The notes: generated from the letters alone by a model not told the origin. A stretch of DNA of 64,000 nt from Panacibacter microcysteis (GCF_015831355.1 NZ_JADWYR010000001.1:2418001-2482000); one strand, 5' to 3'; shown: positions 51,976-60,866, counted from the first letter of the stretch. Numbers and translations are program-made.

Positions 51976-53082
51976 ATGCCAAATTCACAACAACCAGCCG
52001 TTTTATTGTTAGCTGATGGAAATGTATTTTATGGTAAGGCTTTTGGAAAAATTGGTACCACTACCGGCGAAATATGTTTTAATACCGGCATGACGGGCTA
52101 CCAGGAAGTGTTTACAGACCCGAGCTATTACGGGCAGATTTTGATAATGAATAGCGTGCATGTAGGAAACTATGGTGTAAAAGATGCAGATACGGAGAGC
52201 AGCAGCGTAAAAATACGAGGTCTTATCGGCCGAAACCTGGAAGATAAATTTAGCCGCTACCAGGCAACAGACAGCCTGGATGCGTACCTGAAAGCAAATG
52301 AAATTGTCTCGATAGAAGCGGTTGATACACGGGCATTGGTAGCACATATACGTACCAAAGGGGCTATGAACTGTATTATATCATCAGAGATATTAGATGT
52401 TGAGCAATTGAAAGCAGCACTTGCCAAAGTGCCTGATATGGATGGTCTTGAACTGGCCAGTGTTGTAAGCACGCAGGAGGAATATGAGCTGGGAGATCCT
52501 GCCGCGCCAATTAAAGTTGCGGTGATGGATTATGGTGTAAAAAGAAATATTCTTACCTGCCTTGCAGATCGCGGAGTATATGTAAAAGTACACCCGGCAA
52601 AAACGCCTTTAAGCCGGGTTAAAGAATTTAACCCGGATGGATATTTCATATCAAACGGCCCCGGTGATCCTGCAGCCATGCCATATGCTGTAGAGACATT
52701 AAAAGAAATACTGAAAGAAAACAAGCCGGTATTTGGTATCTGTCTTGGTCACCAGTTGCTGGCACTGGCAAATGATATTCCAACATTCAAGATGCACCAC
52801 GGTCATCGCGGGTTAAATCATCCTGTAAAGAATATTATTACGGGCCGTTGCGAGATAACCACGCAGAACCACGGTTTTGGTGTGCTGCCTGAAGCTGTTC
52901 GAAACCACCCCGATGTAGAGATTACGCATGTGAATTTGAATGACGACAGCATAGAGGGAATCCGCATCAAAGGTAAACCTGCTTTCAGTGTGCAATATCA
53001 CCCGGAAAGCACGCCGGGTCCACATGACAGCCGCTACTTGTTTGATGATTTCATCAACCTAATCAGGTTGAACGTGAACTAA
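51976..53082 (+). CDS. carA: Carbamoyl-phosphate synthase small subunit
   Basis: Glutaminase subunit that supplies ammonia to CarB for arginine and pyrimidine synthesis, 368 residues. The N-terminal domain has GKIGTTTGEICFNTGMTGYQ-type sequence and ETSSVKIRG-like SSVKIRGLIG; the class I glutamine amidotransferase domain has SNGPGDPAAMPY, the catalytic Cys in FGICLGHQLLALA, and His/Glu in QYHPESTPGP. carB is not next to it. Confidence 0.97.
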   Translation: MPNSQQPAVLLLADGNVFYGKAFGKIGTTTGEICFNTGMTGYQEVFTDPSYYGQILIMNSVHVGNYGVKDADTESSSVKIRGLIGRNLEDKFSRYQATDSLDAYLKANEIVSIEAVDTRALVAHIRTKGAMNCIISSEILDVEQLKAALAKVPDMDGLELASVVSTQEEYELGDPAAPIKVAVMDYGVKRNILTCLADRGVYVKVHPAKTPLSRVKEFNPDGYFISNGPGDPAAMPYAVETLKEILKENKPVFGICLGHQLLALANDIPTFKMHHGHRGLNHPVKNIITGRCEITTQNHGFGVLPEAVRNHPDVEITHVNLNDDSIEGIRIKGKPAFSVQYHPESTPGPHDSRYLFDDFINLIRLNVN

Positions 53083-53144
53083 GCGCCATAGCAGGATTGC
53101 TAAACTTATAAAGAAAGAGCAGGATTAAAGTAGAGTAATTTATT

Positions 53145-53235
53145 TTAATACCTGCTTTTGTATTTCATGGCATCGTCCCTTGCGTCGCAATCACTTCAGC
53201 TGTATAAATAATGGCAGCAAGAATACACCCGGTTA
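53145..53235 (+). repeat. Dispersed palindromic element, class A' core
   Basis: TTTTAATACCTGCTTTTGTA, GGCATCGTCCCTTGCGTCGC at 53169-53188, then AATCACTTCAGCTGTA. It lies about 60 bp after carA in the same polarity. Confidence 0.8.
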
Positions 53236-53282
53236 ATCGTATAAAATCTCCCCAAAATGCGATCCACCCATTTGTATTACGG

Positions 53283-53290
53283 TATTTTTG
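53283..53290 (+). promoter_or_regulatory. -7 box TATTTTTG directly before the RsmF-like gene
   Basis: Exact TAnnTTTG match followed by CGGCC and the ATG at 53296. It lies downstream of an alternative ATG at 53257, supporting the later start and a leaderless transcript. Confidence 0.55.
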
Positions 53291-53295
53291 CGGCC

Positions 53296-54645
53296 ATGTT
53301 GCCGGTACAGTTAATCCAAAGTTTAGAAGGGGTTAAAGGCTTTGATAAAGAGTCTTTTCTTCGCGTGCATGCTTCGGGCAGCCAGGTAACAAGTGTAAGA
53401 TTAAATCCGTCGAAGCACGTCAGTGGTGAATGGTCAATGTTAAATGAAGAAGCAGTTCCGTGGTGCGAACATGGCCGGTATTTGAAAGAAAGACCTTTTT
53501 TTACACACGATCCATTACTGCACGGCGGTGCCTATTACGTACAGGAAGCCAGCAGTATGTTTTTGTGGACGGTACTGCATCAAACGGTTGGTAATGCAAC
53601 GCAAGGCCTGAAAGTCCTCGACCTCTGTGCTGCGCCCGGCGGGAAAAGTACCTTACTCGCATCCTATTTTACTGGTGGATTGCTGGTTTCCAACGAAGTA
53701 ATTAAATCAAGGGCATCAATACTGGTTGAAAATCTTAACAAATGGGGCAGTGACCATGTGATTGTTACCAACAACGATCCCAAAGATTTTGCTGCGCTAC
53801 AAAATTATTTTGACGTTATTATTGTAGATGCACCCTGCAGCGGCAGTGGGCTGTTCAGGAGAGATGCTGAAGCTATCAACGAATGGAGTGAGGATAATGT
53901 AGCGCTTTGTTGTCAGCGCCAGCAAAGAATTCTTGCCGATGTATTTCCTGCATTGAAGAAAGATGGCATACTCATCTATGCCACTTGCTCTTATTCTGCT
54001 GCTGAAGATGAAAATATTGGCGACTTCATGTGTAAAACCTTTGAGGTCGAAAGTTTGCCGCTAAAGTTGCACGATGACTGGAACATTGTAGAAACAATCA
54101 GCAAACACAAAAGTTATGGTTACCGTTTTTACCCGGATAAAGTAAAAGGCGAAGGATTTTTTATTGCGGCTTTCAGGAAAACGGATGGCGTCGAACGCTC
54201 ATTGAAGGCCGCTACGGTTCTGCAAGTTTCAAAAACAGAGCAAGCATTTACACAGGCCTGGCTTACAAAGAGCCCATTGTTTCTATTCAGGCAGGCCGAA
54301 AATATTATTGCTTTGCCTGAAGTTTGGAAATACGACCTCGCTATACTGCAGAAACAGTTATATCTCCGCAAAGCCGGTGTAACAGTGGGGGCATTAAAAG
54401 GCAAAGACCTGGTTCCTGACCATGAACTGGCATTAAGCTTGCTTATTAACGCAAACATTAATGTAACAGGGGTAAATAAAGAGACAGCCTTAAGCTACCT
54501 GAAAAGAAAGGACTTTCGATTGGAAAATGCCCCAAAAGGCTGGAACCTTTTGCGTTATTGTGGAATAAGCATTGGATGGGTTAAAGTTTTGCACAACCGC
54601 ATCAATAACTATTACCCCGTCAACTGGAGAATTTTAAAAGATTAA
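53296..54645 (+). CDS. RsmF-like 16S rRNA (cytosine-C5) methyltransferase
   Basis: A 449-residue NOL1/NOP2/Sun-family SAM-dependent methyltransferase. The start at 53296 (MLPVQLIQSLEGVKGFDKES) is chosen because a -7 box sits just before it. SAM-binding motif LDLCAAPGGKSTLLA, then DVIIVDAPCSGSGLFRR with one catalytic Cys and IYATCSYS with the other. The C-terminal region (about 300-449) is an RNA-binding extension with LRYCGISIGWVK, as in RsmF. The target is probably a 16S rRNA cytosine; RsmF versus RsmB assignment rests on overall layout. Confidence 0.88.
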   Translation: MLPVQLIQSLEGVKGFDKESFLRVHASGSQVTSVRLNPSKHVSGEWSMLNEEAVPWCEHGRYLKERPFFTHDPLLHGGAYYVQEASSMFLWTVLHQTVGNATQGLKVLDLCAAPGGKSTLLASYFTGGLLVSNEVIKSRASILVENLNKWGSDHVIVTNNDPKDFAALQNYFDVIIVDAPCSGSGLFRRDAEAINEWSEDNVALCCQRQQRILADVFPALKKDGILIYATCSYSAAEDENIGDFMCKTFEVESLPLKLHDDWNIVETISKHKSYGYRFYPDKVKGEGFFIAAFRKTDGVERSLKAATVLQVSKTEQAFTQAWLTKSPLFLFRQAENIIALPEVWKYDLAILQKQLYLRKAGVTVGALKGKDLVPDHELALSLLINANINVTGVNKETALSYLKRKDFRLENAPKGWNLLRYCGISIGWVKVLHNRINNYYPVNWRILKD

Positions 54646-54673
54646 TTTTACTGCTACCGAAAATCTTTGATCA

Positions 54674-55672
54674 ATGAAAAAGATGTTCCTGTTGTTATTT
54701 AGCTGTACTGTTTTGATGATGAATGTGTTTGCGCAAAAATATACGGAGCACACGCTTGCACAGGGCGAAACACTCTCTATGCTTGCTGAGAAATATAAAA
54801 CTACGGTAGGTGATATTATGCGGCTGAATGGTATGCATGCCGATACCAAACTGGTAATCGGCCAAAAGATAAAAATACCGGGAAGCGGCCAGCCGATTAC
54901 AAGACCGGGAGAAACAAAAACATCTACACCAGCGGCCAAACCCGTTACCACCACTCCGCCAAAGGGTTCCTCCAAAGCAATAACGCATGTGGTGGGTCCT
55001 AAAGAAACCATGTACAGTATCAGTAAAAAATATGGAGTAACGATTGACCAGTTACAACAATGGAATTATAAAAAGGACAATAGCCTGGAGATAGGAGAGA
55101 TACTGGCTGTAAGTGTAAACGGCATTCCGGAAGCTGTAAAACAAAGGCAGGCATTACAATCGCAGGCAATATCATCGCCACCTCAGCAATCACCACCGCT
55201 TATTGTTAACGAGCCGGTGATTGACAACGCCACTCAACAGAAAAAAGCGCAGGAGCCGGCGAAAGAAGTTATTGTTAAAGAAGAAGTGAAGCCCGTAGCA
55301 CCGGTAGTTACTGAAACCAAAAAAGAAAGGCCTGCCGGCAATGCAGCTCCGGATGGCAGCGACAACTTTTTCGCAAAAGATTTTGCTACATTATCAGGAA
55401 ACGCATCAGGTGCAAATGGCATTGCAATGATCTTTAAGACGGCCAGTGGCTGGAACGACAAAAAATATTACGTGCTGATGAACGAAGCACCTTCCGGCTC
55501 TATTGTTAAAATCAGTGCATCTAATGGCAATGTTGTGTATGCAAAAGTTTTATGGCGTCTCGATGATATGAAAGAAAATAAAGGGTTACAATTTCGAATT
55601 AGCGAAGCGGCTGCCGCTGCGCTCAATGTACAGGGCGATAAATTTCCTTTATCTGTTCAGTATTATCAATAG
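54674..55672 (+). CDS. Exported LysM-domain protein
   Basis: A 332-residue protein with signal peptide MKKMFLLLFSCTVLMMNVFAQ-type N-terminus. Two LysM domains: HTLAQGETLSMLAEKYKTT (about 25-68) and HVVGPKETMYSISKKYGVT (about 104-148). A Pro/Lys/Glu-rich linker and a C-terminal beta domain of about 100 residues (GIAMIFKTASGWNDKKYYVL) follow. It probably binds peptidoglycan and has no visible hydrolase domain. Lies 28 bp after the methyltransferase gene and 10 bp before the next. Confidence 0.88.
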   Translation: MKKMFLLLFSCTVLMMNVFAQKYTEHTLAQGETLSMLAEKYKTTVGDIMRLNGMHADTKLVIGQKIKIPGSGQPITRPGETKTSTPAAKPVTTTPPKGSSKAITHVVGPKETMYSISKKYGVTIDQLQQWNYKKDNSLEIGEILAVSVNGIPEAVKQRQALQSQAISSPPQQSPPLIVNEPVIDNATQQKKAQEPAKEVIVKEEVKPVAPVVTETKKERPAGNAAPDGSDNFFAKDFATLSGNASGANGIAMIFKTASGWNDKKYYVLMNEAPSGSIVKISASNGNVVYAKVLWRLDDMKENKGLQFRISEAAAAALNVQGDKFPLSVQYYQ

Positions 55673-55682
55673 AATAGCACGT

Positions 55683-56378
55683 ATGAAAAATATAATGTCG
55701 CTACTACTCGCTGTTATGTTATTTTCCTGCTCTTCGAATGCACAACAGGGGAATAAAGATGTAGATGCAACCACATTTGAAAAAGATATACAAAAAGAAA
55801 ATGTGCAGGTGCTGGACGTTCGTACGCCAACAGAATTTGCGGACGGCCACATAAAAAATGCAATGCTGGCAGATTGGTTAAACCAGGCTCAATTCAAAGA
55901 AAGGGTTCAATACCTCGATAAATCTAAACCAGTGTTGGTTTACTGTGCTTCCGGAGGCAGAAGCAGTAAAGCGTCTCAATGGCTGGCAGATAACGGGTTT
56001 ACAACTGTTGAAAATCTAAGGGGCGGAATCACGCAATGGAAGATTGAAAATAAGCCTGTTGAAGGCACTTCTGCACAACCACAGATAACCGAACAGGATT
56101 ATGCTGCACAGGTTAATGCAGCGCCTGTTGTATTGATAGATTTTGGTGCAGCGTGGTGCCCGCCATGCAGAAAGATGGACCCAGTTATCAGCGAATTGGA
56201 AACTGAGCTAAAAGATAAATTCAGGCTGGTAAAAATAGATGGCGGCATACATACAAACATGATGAAATTGCAGGGAGTAGAAGCGCTACCCACTTTTATT
56301 GTGTACCGCAATGGTAAAGAAACGTGGCGTAAGCAGGGTGTTATTGAGAAAAGCGAACTGGTTGCGCAATTACAGTAG
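55683..56378 (+). CDS. Rhodanese-thioredoxin fusion lipoprotein
   Basis: A 231-residue protein starting at the ATG at 55683 with a lipoprotein signal ending MLFSC (Cys16). Residues about 30-125 are a rhodanese domain with Cys88 in VYCASGGRSSKA, the six-residue active loop of sulfurtransferases. Residues about 135-231 are a thioredoxin domain with Trp158-Cys159-Pro-Pro-Cys162 and the cis-Pro in ALPTFIVY. The fusion suggests a role in extracytoplasmic thiol or persulfide chemistry. Likely cotranscribed with the LysM gene 10 bp upstream. A repeat element begins 5 bp past the stop. Confidence 0.9.
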   Translation: MKNIMSLLLAVMLFSCSSNAQQGNKDVDATTFEKDIQKENVQVLDVRTPTEFADGHIKNAMLADWLNQAQFKERVQYLDKSKPVLVYCASGGRSSKASQWLADNGFTTVENLRGGITQWKIENKPVEGTSAQPQITEQDYAAQVNAAPVVLIDFGAAWCPPCRKMDPVISELETELKDKFRLVKIDGGIHTNMMKLQGVEALPTFIVYRNGKETWRKQGVIEKSELVAQLQ

Positions 56379-56382
56379 TTTT

Positions 56383-56625
56383 TATGAACCTGGCATCAGT
56401 ACTAATGGCATCGCCTGTTGCGTCGCACACTTGTGCTGTATAACTTTTTGCAACTGCAGCGATCATTCTGTAAAACTTCATCAGCATCAACAGTAAAACG
56501 TTATAAACTATAAAAATGAACCGGCTGGTATAAGGGTGTATGGTGGGTTATTGCCGAACAGCGTACAGAACGCATAAGTGAGTGACACAACCGCAGCATT
56601 ATAGTAGTAATGCTGCCGGTAACAT
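56383..56625. repeat. Dispersed palindromic element, full paired copy
   Basis: Left end TTTATGAACCTGGCATCAGT, then GGCATCGCCTGTTGCGTCGC and ACACTTGTGC (56407-56437). Right half in reverse: TTACCGGCAGCATTACTACT, core GTTGTGTCACTCACTTATGC (56573-56591 region). About 240 bp, immediately before a bidirectional terminator. The 56379-56678 gap contains no gene. Confidence 0.87.
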
Positions 56626-56631
56626 AATAAA

Positions 56632-56656
56632 AAAAGACCTGCCATGCAGGTCTTTT
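56632..56656. terminator. Bidirectional terminator between rhodanese-thioredoxin and zapA genes
   Basis: AAAAGACCTGC (56632-56642) and GCAGGTCTTTT (56646-56656) form a perfect 11-bp stem with a CAT loop, with A and T tracts on the two sides. Confidence 0.9.
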
Positions 56657-56678
56657 AAATGATAAACAAATCTTTTAA

Positions 56679-56975
56679 TCACTTACCCTCATCCAATGCA
56701 CGGTCGATCATTTCTTCCATTTGTACCAGTCTGCTAATGGTGTCATGCAGCATGGTGGTTTCTCCGTTGTTTTTCATTTGCTCTGTAGCAAACCAGATCA
56801 AAACCATGGAAATAAAATCCTGCATGTCTTTGCCGGCAAAATTGTTTTTGAACTCCGCAATTTTTTCGTTGATGAGTTTTACAGATTTGCGTACCCGCTC
56901 CTCATCTTCCGCATCAATTTTTAAGCGGTAAGTGCGGTCGCCAATGAGAATTGTAACAGGTATTAACGCGTCCAT
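56679..56975 (-). CDS. zapA: Cell division protein ZapA
   Basis: A 98-residue FtsZ-ring stabiliser starting MDALIPVTILIGDRTYRLKI, then DEERVRKSVKLINEKIAEF and a C-terminal helix with MVLIWFATEQMK. The ATG at 56975 lies 1 base past the stop of the upstream coiled-coil gene; an earlier ATG would overlap that gene. Last gene of the pheT operon. Confidence 0.92.
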   Translation of the reverse strand: MDALIPVTILIGDRTYRLKIDAEDEERVRKSVKLINEKIAEFKNNFAGKDMQDFISMVLIWFATEQMKNNGETTMLHDTISRLVQMEEMIDRALDEGK

Positions 56976-56976
56976 A

Positions 56977-57267
56977 TTATTCGTTGATGAGTGCAAGACA
57001 TTTATCTATTTCGGCAAGGTATACATCTATTCTTTTACGCAATTCCAGTTTTTCTTTGTCGCTTAAACCCGCAGTGTTTAATTGGGAAACATCTACCTGC
57101 TGGCGAAGCCTGGCAATACTATCGTCCCTTTCTTCCAACGCTATTTTTAAACTGGTATTTTCCTTTTGCAGACCCGCTGCCTGTTTTTGCAGCAACTGGT
57201 TTTGCTTCAGTAACGACTGAAGTTTTGTTTGCAGGTTTTTTAATTGTATGTCCAGTTGCTGATCCAT
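56977..57267 (-). CDS. Small coiled-coil protein between pheT and zapA
   Basis: A 96-residue, nearly all-helical protein: heptads from about residue 5 to 60 (QLKNLQTKLQSLLKQNQLLQ and onward), then a conserved-looking LSDKEKLELRKRIDVYLAEI segment. It resembles ZapB-like coiled coils in size and position. With zapA directly downstream and pheT 3 bases upstream, a role at the division ring is a reasonable inference. Confidence 0.85.
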   Translation of the reverse strand: MDQQLDIQLKNLQTKLQSLLKQNQLLQKQAAGLQKENTSLKIALEERDDSIARLRQQVDVSQLNTAGLSDKEKLELRKRIDVYLAEIDKCLALINE

Positions 57268-57270
57268 AAC

Positions 57271-59700
57271 TTATTTCCTGATGGCGGCATCCAGATCTTT
57301 TTCGCATGCCTGCATGATCTTTTGCATCATACCATCGATCTCTTTATCTGTTAATGTTTTTTCTTCGTCGACAAAGGTAAAATTAATGGCAAGAGATTTT
57401 TTACCTGCACCAATTTTATCACTTTCAAACACGTCAAAAAGTTTGATATCCTGCAGTTTGGAAATGTTTAATTTTTTAATCGTCTTTTCCAGTTCCCCGA
57501 ATGTTACCGCCATATCAACTACCATGGCAATGTCTCTCTGTACGGCAGGAAATTTTGCCACCTCTTTGTAGGTGATCTTTTGTTTTGCTACAAGCGTAAG
57601 TAAAACTGCGTAGTTAAACGCAATGAAATAAACAGGTTGTTTAATATCAAAAGTGCCGAGCCGTTCTGCGCTTACAACAGCCAGGCTTCCGACAATACTA
57701 TTTTTTTGTTTTATTGCAAAATGGTTACCCGCATAACCGGTTACAGGTTCGTCAAACTGTATGCCCTGCAGGCCACAAAGTCTTAGCAATGCCGCAGCAA
57801 TACCTTTTGCTGTGTAAAAATCAGTGCCTGTTAACTTTTTTCTCCAGCTTTCGGTTTCGTCATTACCGGTAATAAATATTGCAAACTGCTCTTCTTCTTT
57901 GTAGTTGCCGGTTGAAGCAGAAGAATATGTTTTGCCAAACTCAAAGAAGCGCAGGTTACTGTTCTTCCTGTTGAGATTATAAGCAATCGTTTCAAGACCT
58001 GTTTCCAGCATAGAAGGCCGCAAAATATCCAAATCAGCACTCAGGTTGTTTACCATTTTTACTGCAGATGCCAATACTTCTTCGTTGTAATATTTACTGT
58101 TGGTAATGGAGTTGGTAAGTATTTCGTTAAAACCAAGTCCAACCAGGTATTCAGCCATTTTTTCTTTCAGGCCATCTTTAAAAGCACTGGTGTCATTAGA
58201 TGGTGTGATGTGAATATTTTTGGGTATTTCAATATTGTCGAGCCCGTCTATGCGAATAATTTCTTCCACTATGTCTGCGGGTAAACTAATATCGGGTTTG
58301 CTGTAAGGAACATCTACACGCAGTTCATCCATACCTTCTTTTACAATCTCAAAGCCCAGGCTTTCTAAAATGTTTTTGATGGCATCCGGGTGATAATTTT
58401 TGCCACTCAGCTTTTTCAGGTAGTGGTATTTAATGGCTACCTGCATTTTATCTTTCTTATCCGGGTAAATATCCACTACATCACTGGCCAGCTGTCCACC
58501 GGCAACTTCTTTGATCAACAGCGCCGCACGCTTCAGAACATTTACTGTATTAGAAATATCAACACCTTTTTCAAACCTTGTGGCAGCATCTGTTCTCAAC
58601 CCATGATGTACAGATGTTCTTCTTATACTTACGGGATTAAACCAGGCACTTTCCAGGAAAATATTTGTGGTATTCTGAGATACGCCACTTTGTATTCCGC
58701 CAAACACACCGCCAATACACATCGCCTCACTTTCCCCGTTACAGATCATCAGGTCTTCGGCTGTTAAAATCCTGTCTTTATCATCAAGTGTTTTAAATAC
58801 TGTGCCAGCAGGTAGATTCTTCACAATAACATGATTACCTTTTATTGCATCAGCATCAAACGCATGCAATGGTTGCCCTGTTTCGTGTAACACGAAATTG
58901 GTTACATCCACAATATTGTTAATGGGTCTCAGGCCTATTGCCCTCAGCTTATGTTGCAGCCATTGCGGCGATTCTTTAATGGTTACATTTTTAATTGAAA
59001 TACCCGAATAACGCTGGCAGGCGTCTGTATTGTCAATCGTAACCTTTATGGGCAGTTCGTTATTGTCTGCTTTAAAGCCATTGCTGAATGGTGTAACAGG
59101 TTTTGTTTTTTTCTTTACATGATGAGAAAGATAAGCGCATACATCTTTTGCAACACCAAGGTGGCTCATTGCATCCATACGGTTTGGTGTAAGACCAATC
59201 TCAAAAATGTAATCAGTGTAAATGCCAAAATATTCCGCCGCAGGTGTACCGGGTTTTACATCAGCAGGTAATACCATAATACCTGCATGACTTTCGCCAA
59301 TACCAATTTCATCTTCCGCACAGATCATTCCATGGCTTTCCACACCACGTATTTTTGCGATGCGCATCGTTAGCGGTTCGCCACCTGTTGGATAAATGGT
59401 AGTACCAACAGTAGCAACAACCACTTTCTGGCCTGCAGCAACATTTGGGGCGCCACAAACAATCTGCAATGGTTCTCCCTGTCCGATATTCACTTTCGTC
59501 AAAGACAATTTATCTGCGCCGGGATGTTTCTCACACTCCAGCACTTCACCTGTTACCAGTCCTTTCAATCCGCCTTTTATGTTTTCGTATGCTTCAAGGC
59601 TCTCCACCTCAAGGCCAATAGATGTAAGGATCTTCGACAGTTTTTCCGGCTCAATCTTTTCCGGCAAATATTCACTCAACCAGTTATACGAGATGGTCAT
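57271..59700 (-). CDS. pheT: Phenylalanine-tRNA ligase beta subunit
   Basis: An 809-residue subunit. The ATG at 59700 (MTISYNWLSEYLPEKIEPEK) is the correct start; the frame stays open for 73 codons upstream, but that stretch covers the promoter and a repeat element. Domains: tRNA-binding OB domain with GEVLECEKHPGADKLSLTKV, B3/B4 editing domain with RPINNIVDVTNFVLHETGQP, B5 domain, synthetase-like core and C-terminal anticodon-binding FDX-ACB domain (PAVQRDIAMVVD). pheS is not in the window. First gene of the operon with the coiled-coil gene and zapA. Confidence 0.97.
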   Translation of the reverse strand: MTISYNWLSEYLPEKIEPEKLSKILTSIGLEVESLEAYENIKGGLKGLVTGEVLECEKHPGADKLSLTKVNIGQGEPLQIVCGAPNVAAGQKVVVATVGTTIYPTGGEPLTMRIAKIRGVESHGMICAEDEIGIGESHAGIMVLPADVKPGTPAAEYFGIYTDYIFEIGLTPNRMDAMSHLGVAKDVCAYLSHHVKKKTKPVTPFSNGFKADNNELPIKVTIDNTDACQRYSGISIKNVTIKESPQWLQHKLRAIGLRPINNIVDVTNFVLHETGQPLHAFDADAIKGNHVIVKNLPAGTVFKTLDDKDRILTAEDLMICNGESEAMCIGGVFGGIQSGVSQNTTNIFLESAWFNPVSIRRTSVHHGLRTDAATRFEKGVDISNTVNVLKRAALLIKEVAGGQLASDVVDIYPDKKDKMQVAIKYHYLKKLSGKNYHPDAIKNILESLGFEIVKEGMDELRVDVPYSKPDISLPADIVEEIIRIDGLDNIEIPKNIHITPSNDTSAFKDGLKEKMAEYLVGLGFNEILTNSITNSKYYNEEVLASAVKMVNNLSADLDILRPSMLETGLETIAYNLNRKNSNLRFFEFGKTYSSASTGNYKEEEQFAIFITGNDETESWRKKLTGTDFYTAKGIAAALLRLCGLQGIQFDEPVTGYAGNHFAIKQKNSIVGSLAVVSAERLGTFDIKQPVYFIAFNYAVLLTLVAKQKITYKEVAKFPAVQRDIAMVVDMAVTFGELEKTIKKLNISKLQDIKLFDVFESDKIGAGKKSLAINFTFVDEEKTLTDKEIDGMMQKIMQACEKDLDAAIRK

Positions 59701-59725
59701 TTTTCCGTGCTGTTTAAATTGGCTG

Positions 59726-59733
59726 CAAATATA
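59726..59733 (-). promoter_or_regulatory. -7 box TATATTTG for the pheT operon
   Basis: Exact TAnnTTTG match followed by C, about 25 bases before the pheT ATG on the minus strand. Confidence 0.55.
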
Positions 59734-59807
59734 ATTGATGCCGCCAAGCCATGCAGTATTAAATATTAAACAGATATCAAGCCGTCTTATTCGTCGTTGT
59801 AAGATAA

Positions 59808-59890
59808 TGTACCAGGCAGTAGTGCATGCATGAGGCTGCTGTTGCGTCGCACTCTTGTACGGCAAAGCATAGCCAGGCAAACCGGGCATA
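59808..59890 (+). repeat. Dispersed palindromic element, class A core
   Basis: GTACCAGGCAGTAGTGCATG, then core GTTGCGTCGCACTCTTGTAC at 59841-59860. It lies between divergent pheT and the SnoaL-like gene. The rest of the 59701-60038 gap shows only a short GGAAC/GTTCC hairpin near 59960. Confidence 0.85.
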
Positions 59891-60038
59891 TCATCCCAAC
59901 TGTACAATAGGTTTTTCATACTATTGGGTTATATGGCAGGTAAACTGTGTATTCAACGGAACACCCGTTCCGGCGCCAAATACATATGAAAAAAATTATG
60001 CGCTACGGATAATTTGACTTAACTTAAAAAGAAAACAT

Positions 60039-60431
60039 ATGACAGACATTTCTCTGCTGCAACAATGGTACGATGAGGTGTGGAACAATGCAAATGAGGG
60101 GTTCATAGACACAATGTTGTATGAAGGTGCTGTAATACATGGTCTTAAAACCGACAGTGAGAAAAAAGGAATTGAAGCTTTTAAACCGTTTTACAATTCT
60201 TTCCGGGAGAATTTTCCGCGTGTACATGTACAACTTGAGCCAATTTTTTCAAATGGCGAATTCCAGGCTGCGCAATGCATCGTATCAGCAAGCGATGCAA
60301 ACGGTAAACAAGCAAACTTCAGCGGTGTAACCATCGCAAGATTTATAGAGGGTAAACTCGTAGAAGGATGGAACGGTTTCGATTTTCTGTCAATGTATGA
60401 ACAACTGGGTTTTAGACTCTCCAATACCTGA
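60039..60431 (+). CDS. SnoaL-like/ester cyclase-family protein
   Basis: A 130-residue NTF2-like fold protein: LLQQWYDEVWNNANEGFIDT near the start, AFKPFYNSFRENFPRVHVQL in the middle and EGKLVEGWNGFDFLSMYEQL at the end, the last typical of SnoaL-like ester cyclases. Cytoplasmic. Function unknown. Confidence 0.85.
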   Translation: MTDISLLQQWYDEVWNNANEGFIDTMLYEGAVIHGLKTDSEKKGIEAFKPFYNSFRENFPRVHVQLEPIFSNGEFQAAQCIVSASDANGKQANFSGVTIARFIEGKLVEGWNGFDFLSMYEQLGFRLSNT

Positions 60432-60485
60432 TGAAGGGGAAAACAAAACACCCGTCGAAAACGGCGGAGTTCCCCGCTATGCTAA

Positions 60486-60866
60486 TCACTCATCAAAGCC
60501 GTTCATCAACTCCCTTTCGATCTCTTCCATTTGCACAATGTCCCATGCCTCACTTTCTGTAGGTGTTACATTCATCGATTCAAACAATTCCAGTTGTTCA
60601 ATTGTTTCCTGAACTGTAGCACGCATTTCGCAAATAACGAAAGAATTGTTATTTTCATAGAACGATTGCTGCAGCGTAAGAAGATTTGTAGCAGCGGTTT
60701 CAGGTATTGAATCCACATTCTTAAGGTTAACCACTACATTCTTTATGTCGCTTTGCAGACAATCCACGGAAATCTGAGCAAGCTCTTCTGTTAAATTGGC
60801 AGACAATTCAGGCGCTAATGGTGTTATTACCGTAAATTTCTCTTTGGTATCAATTTTGAAATTCAT
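60486..60866 (-). CDS. STAS-domain protein (anti-sigma antagonist-like)
   Basis: A 126-residue protein with one STAS fold: FKIDTKEKFTVITPLAPELS, VVVNLKNVDSIPETAATNLL and a Glu/Met-rich C-terminal tail. In SpoIIAA-type proteins a serine follows the Asp in the DSSG loop; here the loop reads DSIPETAA, so phosphorylation at the standard position is uncertain. No anti-sigma kinase is adjacent. Confidence 0.8.
   Translation of the reverse strand: MNFKIDTKEKFTVITPLAPELSANLTEELAQISVDCLQSDIKNVVVNLKNVDSIPETAATNLLTLQQSFYENNNSFVICEMRATVQETIEQLELFESMNVTPTESEAWDIVQMEEIERELMNGFDE

Noticed and set aside
59701-59919. 73-codon N-terminal extension of pheT
   Set aside because: It would cover the promoter box and a repeat element, and the ATG at 59700 gives the standard N-terminus.
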